Positions 21,301 through 22,780 of a DNA stretch of 22,780 nt are shown one piece after another. The notes under the pieces are model-generated. The model had not been told where the DNA came from. It ran no database searches and was given only the letters and a program-made list of their open reading frames with translations. The stretch spans positions 1-22,780 of the forward strand of contig LRSR01008796.1 of assembly GCA_001579985.1 (NCBI GenBank), read 5' to 3'. The stretch's first letter is position 1; every line of letters starts with the position of its first letter. Both the position numbers and the translations under genes were made by a program. The stretch is from Hypsibius dujardini (lineage: Eukaryota > Tardigrada > Eutardigrada > Parachela > Hypsibiidae).

Positions 21301-21673
21301 TAAATAATAATACTTTTAGTAGTCTGACCTAATGGCTCTGGCTTCTTGACCTCCTTCCTTTCAAGTGGTCCCCATTAATAACCTGATATCATTGATATAT
21401 ACCATATCCCGATTGAAGAGCGCGCGGTTTACTCTATATAGACCATTTGCTGTCGAAGACTTACTGACCTTGCCTTGTATTATCATTACCTACTAGTACA
21501 TAGGTTTTCATCTTGTTGGTTACCCGACAAGATAGCCTTCCTTCCTAACGACCGTGGTTTCTTCTTTCTAAGTTTACAAACCGTGCTAGAAGCATATGAG
21601 CTCACTTTTTTCTTACCTGACCACTGTTCGCCATAGCATAATTAAGTCCGAATTGTGGATAGGACGAGGCCAT
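15372..21673 (-). CDS. Irx: Iroquois-class TALE homeobox transcription factor (Irx), 6 exons, ~650 aa
   Basis: Exons in transcript order: 21673-21617, 19971-19585, 19447-19248, 18471-18068, 16989-16264, 15550-15372; phases 0, 0, 2, 1, 1 agree and total 1953 nt. Seen: a N-terminal motif [18 protein letters not shown] (39-56), a proline run, a [10 protein letters not shown] patch, and a 63-residue homeodomain (224-286) with the TALE insertion NPYPTKGEK and the recognition helix [17 protein letters not shown]. An acidic tail ([11 protein letters not shown] onward) follows, then [12 protein letters not shown] (385-396), close to the Irx-only KPKIWSLAE motif. The C-terminal half is rich in His, Gln, Ser and Pro. 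Known: Irx proteins are nuclear DNA-binding regulators of patterning. The ATG is the first after an in-frame TGA (21751-21749) and has G at -3 and +4. Exons 1-5 are secure; the last exon is chosen for its strong acceptor (TCTTTTCTATTTCGCAG) and 58-codon open frame, and a shorter alternative exists at 16131-16115. Introns of 0.7-1.6 kb contrast with the compact neighbours. Confidence 0.95.
15921..15948. repeat. 14-bp tandem duplication in Irx intron 5
   Basis: TGTCATATGTGTTC is followed directly by TGTCATATGTGTCT. Probably simple local duplication. Confidence 0.6.
16115..16131 (-). other. alternative Irx terminal exon (short form)
   Basis: After exon 5 (phase 1) an acceptor AAATTGCAG allows an exon coding EAFFD then TAA, giving a 596-residue protein instead of about 650. 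The polypyrimidine tract is weak. A minus-strand AATAAA (15573-15568) could end this form about 540 bases later, so it is a plausible isoform but the less likely main form. Confidence 0.3.
16990..18067 (-). other. Irx intron 4
   Basis: 1078 bases between the homeodomain exon and the exon with the [12 protein letters not shown] motif. It holds the AT microsatellite and no recognisable exon. Confidence 0.6.
17154..17173. repeat. (AT)n microsatellite in Irx intron 4
   Basis: About ten AT units. Confidence 0.8.
18954..19013. promoter_or_regulatory. inverted repeat with a palindromic TAATTA core in Irx intron 3
   Basis: TTAGCATTGTCG (18961-18972) has a perfect inverted copy at 19002-19013 with 29 bases between. 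The left arm overlaps GCTAATTAGC, a palindromic homeodomain-type core. A possible binding site or hairpin; function is inferred only from position inside a homeobox gene. Confidence 0.3.
19972..21616 (-). other. Irx intron 1
   Basis: 1645 bases, the longest intron in the window, directly after a 19-codon first exon. It has a CT microsatellite and no convincing exon. Long first introns of developmental genes often carry enhancers; none can be proven here. Confidence 0.6.
20465..20484. repeat. (CT)n microsatellite in Irx intron 1
   Basis: About nine to ten TC units, in a polypyrimidine-rich part of the intron. Confidence 0.8.
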
Positions 21674-21754
21674 TTCCGGACCCAAGACCTTTTTTCCAAT
21701 GCGAACTCCGTTTGACCGATAGATCTTCTCCAGAGGAGTAATAATAATTCAGAC
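21674..21754 (-). promoter_or_regulatory. probable 5' UTR exon segment of Irx with splice acceptor
   Basis: On the minus strand, TTTTTCAG ends at 21755 and is followed by GTCTGA, whose TGA is in frame with the Irx ATG. No ATG occurs between this acceptor and the start codon. This suggests an upstream non-coding exon beyond 21755 that I cannot place. Confidence 0.4.
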
Positions 21755-22780
21755 CTGAAAAATTGTCAAATATCTTACTAAATGCTCAAGAAATGCAAGG
21801 TTATTCAAAGAAAATTAACTAACAGGGGGCTCTCTGCTGTTGGCCGCTATGAGTTATGAATTTATGGTATGTGGCGTTTGTTGGATAAACACATACAGGA
21901 GATATTTTATCTTTATAAAAACATCAGCTCTGATATTGCTGAGAGCAGAGAGGGATGTCACAGAGAACGTATTTCTTCCCTTGTCTGGCTCTTCCTTCCA
22001 CTCTCGTGTATAGCAAACATACAAACAGCTCTCTCGTCGCGTCTTATCAAAGTCTGCTCACATTCGGCTCGTTTGAACTTGCAACAAGCCAACTGCAAAC
22101 ATTGCTCCACACAGATTCACCTTACTATGATATTTATTACGGACAGACATTGGGCTATTCCACTTGGCGGCCAGATATGTCTACGGTGCGGTACTTTGTT
22201 AGAGTTTAATATTTAATATTGTAAAAGCACAATTTTATGTGGCTCAAATCAAAGATGGAAAAGAGATGGATGCCAGTAATCCTAGGCAGCGTCGGAAAGA
22301 GCGGAATTCGATAATTAGTCGCGCATTGCGTCGCTCTCGCTTTATCCATATCGTCATGCGTAATTATGACACTGCCCATGCCGAAATGTCGACAGCCATG
22401 TTTGAATACGCAATAATATCGCTCCGTGAGGATTTATAAATACGCACTGCTCTAAAGATATGACAAGACAAACCGATTGGAAAGGGAAGGAAAGCTGCGC
22501 AACTCACACGCGACTCTGCGCTACTAATTTCACTTTCCCCGTTGAAGAAAGAGCCTTTACTTTTTTCAACTTGTCTTTCGGTCGGTCTACCAAAAGCACA
22601 ATGTACGATAAGATACATGGCTAGAGGAAAGCCTTTCTCGGAGCATGCTATGCTATATTTGCAGTATAAAAGTATACTCATACCTATGGATTAAGGTACT
22701 TATGTCTGACTAATAAAGGTCATCGGGAGTGTTCTTTGCCATTTTATTTTCCGGGCATTGGAATATTATCGAAGCATTTT
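21755..22780. other. upstream flank of Irx
   Basis: It should contain a non-coding first exon and the promoter of Irx. Short open frames on both strands (21869-22216, 22239-22439, 22364-22681) have no recognisable features. Confidence 0.45.

Noticed and set aside
1-22780. Bacterial features, CRISPR arrays, operons, riboswitches, tRNA or rRNA genes
   Set aside because: The DNA is eukaryotic with spliced genes; no direct-repeat/spacer array, rRNA segment or credible tRNA B-box was found by eye.

Overview
This is eukaryotic nuclear DNA from an animal. It holds three intron-rich protein genes that can be rebuilt exon by exon, separated by repeat-bearing intergenic DNA. Apart from the long introns of the Irx gene and one STUB1 intron, introns are mostly 58 to 165 bases with GT..AG ends. 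Short introns, base composition near 40-45% GC and abundant small inverted-repeat elements suggest an invertebrate. A sponge or another early-branching animal would fit, but the sequence alone does not prove a taxon.

Layout: (1) 1-7310 has no recognisable gene. It carries microsatellites, a candidate non-autonomous PIF/Harbinger-type element (5993-6564, TAA target duplication) and one weak, unrecognised two-exon coding candidate on the minus strand (518-1030). (2) 7356-9722, plus strand: STUB1/CHIP, the TPR/U-box co-chaperone ubiquitin ligase, nine exons, 298 residues, with small inverted-repeat elements in intron 2. (3) 10156-12690, minus strand: WDFY2, a WD40 propeller with an inserted FYVE finger, 13 exons, 421 residues, convergent with STUB1 (433 bases between stop codons). 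(4) 13388-14105: a striking array of degenerate 20-bp repeats that switches orientation in the middle, giving a foldback structure. (5) 15372-21673, minus strand: an Iroquois-class (Irx) TALE homeobox gene, six exons, about 650 residues, with long introns that probably hold regulatory DNA. (6) 21755-22780: upstream flank of Irx with no recognisable gene.

The three genes are not known to act in one pathway. STUB1 handles chaperone-linked protein quality control, WDFY2 binds phosphatidylinositol 3-phosphate on early endosomes, and Irx is a developmental transcription factor. I did not find a convincing new multi-gene system. The most unusual items are the 20-bp foldback array, a short upstream ORF whose stop codon overlaps the STUB1 start (TAATG), a start-stop upstream ORF before WDFY2, microexons of 20 and 29 bases in the cores of the U-box and FYVE domains, and two competing 3' terminal exons for Irx.
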